Assembly (NCBI GenBank): GCA_009691815.1
Contig: SIAL01000116.1
Location: 1 to 9,331, forward strand
From: Gemmataceae bacterium
GTDB lineage: Bacteria > Planctomycetota > Planctomycetia > Gemmatales > Gemmataceae
Reading direction: 5' to 3'
DNA: 9,331 nucleotides
Shown here: positions 7,354-9,331 of the stretch, piece after piece
How positions within the stretch are numbered: the first letter of the stretch is position 1
Layout of the letters: every line of letters starts with the position of its first letter
Notes under the pieces: generated by a model
Seen by the model: only the letters and a program-made list of their open reading frames with translations
What the model was told of the DNA's origin: nothing
Databases searched by the model: none
Translations under genes and position numbers: made by a program

Positions 7354-7470
7354 GGATCATCCACCGGGGCCAATGGGCCAAAATCGCAAGATGTGTCATG
7401 AAAGCCTAGCCCACAAATGCGGGTGGGGTTGATTTCTTATGTAAATGTGTTGCAACCGGGGTTGGGATGA

Positions 7471-7513
7471 TATGGCTTGAGGTGGTTATGCCGAAAGATG
7501 GCAAGCCATAACC
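7471..7513. repeat. Two overlapping, mutually exclusive inverted repeats in a non-coding gap
   Basis: TATGGCTTG (7471-7479) is a perfect 9-base inverted match to CAAGCCATA (7502-7510). GGTTATG (7484-7490) is a perfect 7-base inverted match to CATAACC (7507-7513). Both right-hand arms share 7507-7510, so only one stem can form at a time. The element lies in the 271-base gap (7354-7624) between the peptidase stop and the lipoprotein start, upstream of the latter. No gene is visible in the gap. It could be an alternative-structure leader or an operator; function is unknown. Confidence 0.4.
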
Positions 7514-7624
7514 TTTGAAATTGGAAAAGGAGCTAAAGAACCAGACTGGACTTAGTCATTTCCCCTAACCGAAATGGGAGGATTCCTTGGCCCGGTCAAC
7601 TTCAAAAAAATAACTCACAGGGTT

Positions 7625-8446
7625 TCAGGGTTTCTCCCACTGAAAAGTTGGCGCATTCACGGGATCAAACCCCAATAAATGGGCTCGGTCGATTACGGGT
7701 CGCTTTGAGGGCGGGATATATCGCCACGGTTTATCCCCGAACACCTCCTTAAGCATGCCCGACAACCCCACATCGGCCTTTTGCAACTCCACCCGGGTGA
7801 CCACCAGATTCCGGGTATCATTGCAATCAAACCACGCTTGGACCCCTTCGGCCCAATATTCTTTATGATTCGTGGCGGCGTAGGTGCCCTTCCATTTGCC
7901 GTCTTTCATTGCTGTATCGAACACCAATTTGAGCCGCCCATCAAACGAGGGATCAATTCTGGCCATGCCAATTTCATGCACGGTATGGCCGAACTCATGG
8001 ATCAGGATGTTTTCGCCCCGGTACGGATCCCCGGGCATCTCAAGCAGATTTTCCTCTCCACAACTGGTGGCGGGCCGTGACAGCGTGGCCCCCAACCCCC
8101 GGGCTCGCCGATTCCAGTAGGAAGGCGGGGCCAGGTCTGAATGTTCCGGGGTGTCCAAAGTCCTTTCATCATACGCCATTACCACAACACGGATCTTTTT
8201 TAGAGCAATGGCTTGAACAATATCCTCTCGCCCCTCCATCATTCGCGATAGGATCCAATGGGCCTCAAGAAGGGCCTGATCCTTGGTTTTTCTCGAACCC
8301 AAGATGGGAAGGCCTTGCAGCAGCACCGCTTTTTGATGCGAAGGCGAAAGGTTAAATTTGGCAACCAAGGCCGCCGTGGGTGGTTTGACAGGTTGGCCCG
8401 CTTCACCAACCCCGGTCAACAAAATTCCGAAACAAAATGCGATCAT
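7625..8446 (-). CDS. Putative secreted zinc metallopeptidase with anthrax-lethal-factor-like active site
   Basis: This 273-residue protein has a short hydrophobic N-terminus (2-13) ending near GEAG, likely a Sec signal though without basic residues. The zinc site is ILIHEFGHTVHEIG (147-160), with ligands H150 and H154 and base E151. Further on, TYAATNHKEYWAE (188-200) gives Y189 and E196. In anthrax lethal factor (peptidase family M34), as I recall it, HEFGH is followed by a catalytic tyrosine exactly seven residues before the third ligand, in SYGRTNEAEFFAE. The spacing and the shared T-N and AE positions fit well. It is not a metzincin, because H157 replaces the expected glycine. Upstream and downstream regions match nothing I recognise. 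The start is bounded by an in-frame TAG at 8461-8459, which is the preceding gene's stop; AGGA overlaps that stop, 10 bases from this ATG. The 12-base gap implies cotranscription with the hydrolase gene. Substrate unknown. Confidence 0.78.
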   Translation of the reverse strand: MIAFCFGILLTGVGEAGQPVKPPTAALVAKFNLSPSHQKAVLLQGLPILGSRKTKDQALLEAHWILSRMMEGREDIVQAIALKKIRVVVMAYDERTLDTPEHSDLAPPSYWNRRARGLGATLSRPATSCGEENLLEMPGDPYRGENILIHEFGHTVHEIGMARIDPSFDGRLKLVFDTAMKDGKWKGTYAATNHKEYWAEGVQAWFDCNDTRNLVVTRVELQKADVGLSGMLKEVFGDKPWRYIPPSKRPVIDRAHLLGFDPVNAPTFQWEKP

Positions 8447-8458
8447 GACGAAACAATC

Positions 8459-9331
8459 CTAGTTGGCCAAATTCACCTTAATGGATCCACAAATCTTCGG
8501 ATCGCCACGGGCCGCCATGGACTGGCAATAGGTGGAAAATGAAGGCGTGAGCTTTCGTTTTTGGCTAACGCCATTAAGGACAAGTTCCACGGGCTTGGAA
8601 ACATCGACCTGCGATGGGTCAAGCATAAGGGTTACCTTTGGATCGTTCTTGGTGACAAGGGTGATCCGATTACCCTCGATCTTTGCCTCGACAACCATCC
8701 CCTTGGCCGGGTTATCCACATGAATCCAAAAATGGTCTTTAAGAAAACCATCGGTCAAATCCCAAGTGAGCGAGGCGGGCTTGGGCTGACGAATGTTTAG
8801 ATACATATCCTTGATCTTGTCGCGATCGGGCAATCCGCCATGGCCAAACCCGGCCTTGTATTCGAATTGAACCGGATAGAAACCGGGATTGGCTTTTTTG
8901 AGTTCTTCGATTTCGGCGTTGAACCTTTCACACCTCTCCCGGCGGCCATAAGCGGTATCCTTTTCGCCAATCATAAACGAAAAGTGGGTGTTTCGTAAGC
9001 TCCTTGCCGAGATGGTTCCGTCGGTTTTCGCCGAAGCCGAGGCGTGAATGGCGGCAAACCGGTCGGGCAATTTTGGCCCCAGATAAAAGGCGCCATAGCC
9101 CCCGTGGGAATACCCCATTAGGTGGACCCGATCGGGATCAACATCGCTAAACAGCGTGAATTGTTCGATCAGGTTAATGACCAGTGGGCAGACATAGTCG
9201 TCGTAAAAACCATTCCAGACATTATTCGGAGCGCGCAAGGCGACATACTGATACCCTTCCACCGCCGCCTGATCCTTGTAGTAGATCTGCATGTGTCGCC
9301 ACTGACTGTCATTGACCTCTTGGGGCGCCCC
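8459..9331 (-). CDS. Alpha/beta-hydrolase (esterase/peptidase-like) with C-terminal beta domain, 5' end outside window
   Basis: The frame is open from the right edge: 13 codons (GAPQEVNDSQWRH) precede the first visible ATG at 9292 and continue into it smoothly. That ATG is therefore probably internal and the gene is truncated. In the 290 visible residues the nucleophile elbow is HLMGYSHGGYGAFYLG (70-85), with S75. GEKDTAY (122-128) offers D125, and AGFGHGGLPD (160-169) offers H164, completing an S-D-H triad in canonical order. Residues from about 183 to the end, beginning PASLTWDLTDG and containing HFWIHVDNPAKGM, look like a beta-rich C-terminal domain. I recognise this arrangement from planctomycete secreted hydrolases, but no substrate is known. 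The missing N-terminus presumably carries the export signal. It is followed after 12 bases by the zinc metallopeptidase gene, so the two are likely one transcript. Confidence 0.82.
   Translation of the reverse strand, partial: GAPQEVNDSQWRHMQIYYKDQAAVEGYQYVALRAPNNVWNGFYDDYVCPLVINLIEQFTLFSDVDPDRVHLMGYSHGGYGAFYLGPKLPDRFAAIHASASAKTDGTISARSLRNTHFSFMIGEKDTAYGRRERCERFNAEIEELKKANPGFYPVQFEYKAGFGHGGLPDRDKIKDMYLNIRQPKPASLTWDLTDGFLKDHFWIHVDNPAKGMVVEAKIEGNRITLVTKNDPKVTLMLDPSQVDVSKPVELVLNGVSQKRKLTPSFSTYCQSMAARGDPKICGSIKVNLAN

Noticed and set aside
7625..8446. Metzincin assignment for the metallopeptidase
   Set aside because: Metzincins need HExxHxxGxxH; here the seventh position after the first His is H157 rather than Gly, and a downstream Y/E pair fits the lethal-factor-like arrangement better.
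9290..9292. ATG as the start of the right-hand hydrolase
   Set aside because: The frame remains open for 13 more codons to the window edge, with a plausible protein sequence (PQEVNDSQW) and no obvious ribosome site before this ATG, so it is most likely internal.
1..9331. CRISPR, insertion sequences, toxin-antitoxin or defence systems, tRNA or rRNA genes
   Set aside because: I looked for spaced direct repeats, terminal inverted repeats with transposase motifs, and RNA gene signatures on both strands and saw none; all substantial coding space is accounted for by the seven genes listed.

Overview
The window reads as a chromosomal segment of a planctomycete (Planctomycetota). The main evidence is a Tat-exported DUF1501 protein next to a large exported protein carrying the planctomycete-type cytochrome, DUF1549 and DUF1553 modules, an architecture that is massively expanded in this phylum. 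The base composition is moderately GC-rich. I see no transposase, integrase, CRISPR array, tRNA or rRNA, so this looks like ordinary core and secretome DNA rather than a genomic island. Genus cannot be fixed from the sequence.

Layout. (1) Positions 1-1355, minus strand: ispE (isoprenoid precursor kinase) followed 57 bases later by spoVG, which starts at GTG behind a near-perfect AAGGAGG ribosome binding site and runs off the left edge. This ispE-then-spoVG order recalls the Bacillus neighbourhood. The SpoVG is unusual: a four-cysteine zinc-ribbon-like segment is inserted between its two most conserved motifs. (2) Positions 1356-1621: divergent intergenic region with a possible promoter and a hairpin. 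(3) Positions 1622-5437, plus strand: a two-gene unit, DUF1501 then the 821-residue Ig-like/cytochrome/DUF1549/DUF1553 protein, separated by 57 bases that hold a very GC-rich hairpin. (4) Positions 5438-5637: convergent intergenic region. (5) Positions 5638-7353, minus strand: a lipoprotein alpha/beta-hydrolase (lipase-like). (6) Positions 7354-7624: non-coding, with two inverted repeats that compete for the same bases. (7) Positions 7625-9331, minus strand: an alpha/beta-hydrolase (5' end outside the window) whose stop lies 12 bases before a small secreted zinc metallopeptidase with an anthrax-lethal-factor-like active site.

How they fit together. ispE and spoVG are housekeeping or regulatory. 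The other five genes all look exported (Tat, Sec or lipoprotein signals, or inferred for the truncated hydrolase), so most of the window is envelope or extracytoplasmic machinery. The DUF1501/DUF1549/DUF1553 pair probably works as one unit of unknown substrate, and the hydrolase-metallopeptidase pair is probably co-translated. The most notable items are the zinc-ribbon SpoVG and the lethal-factor-like peptidase.
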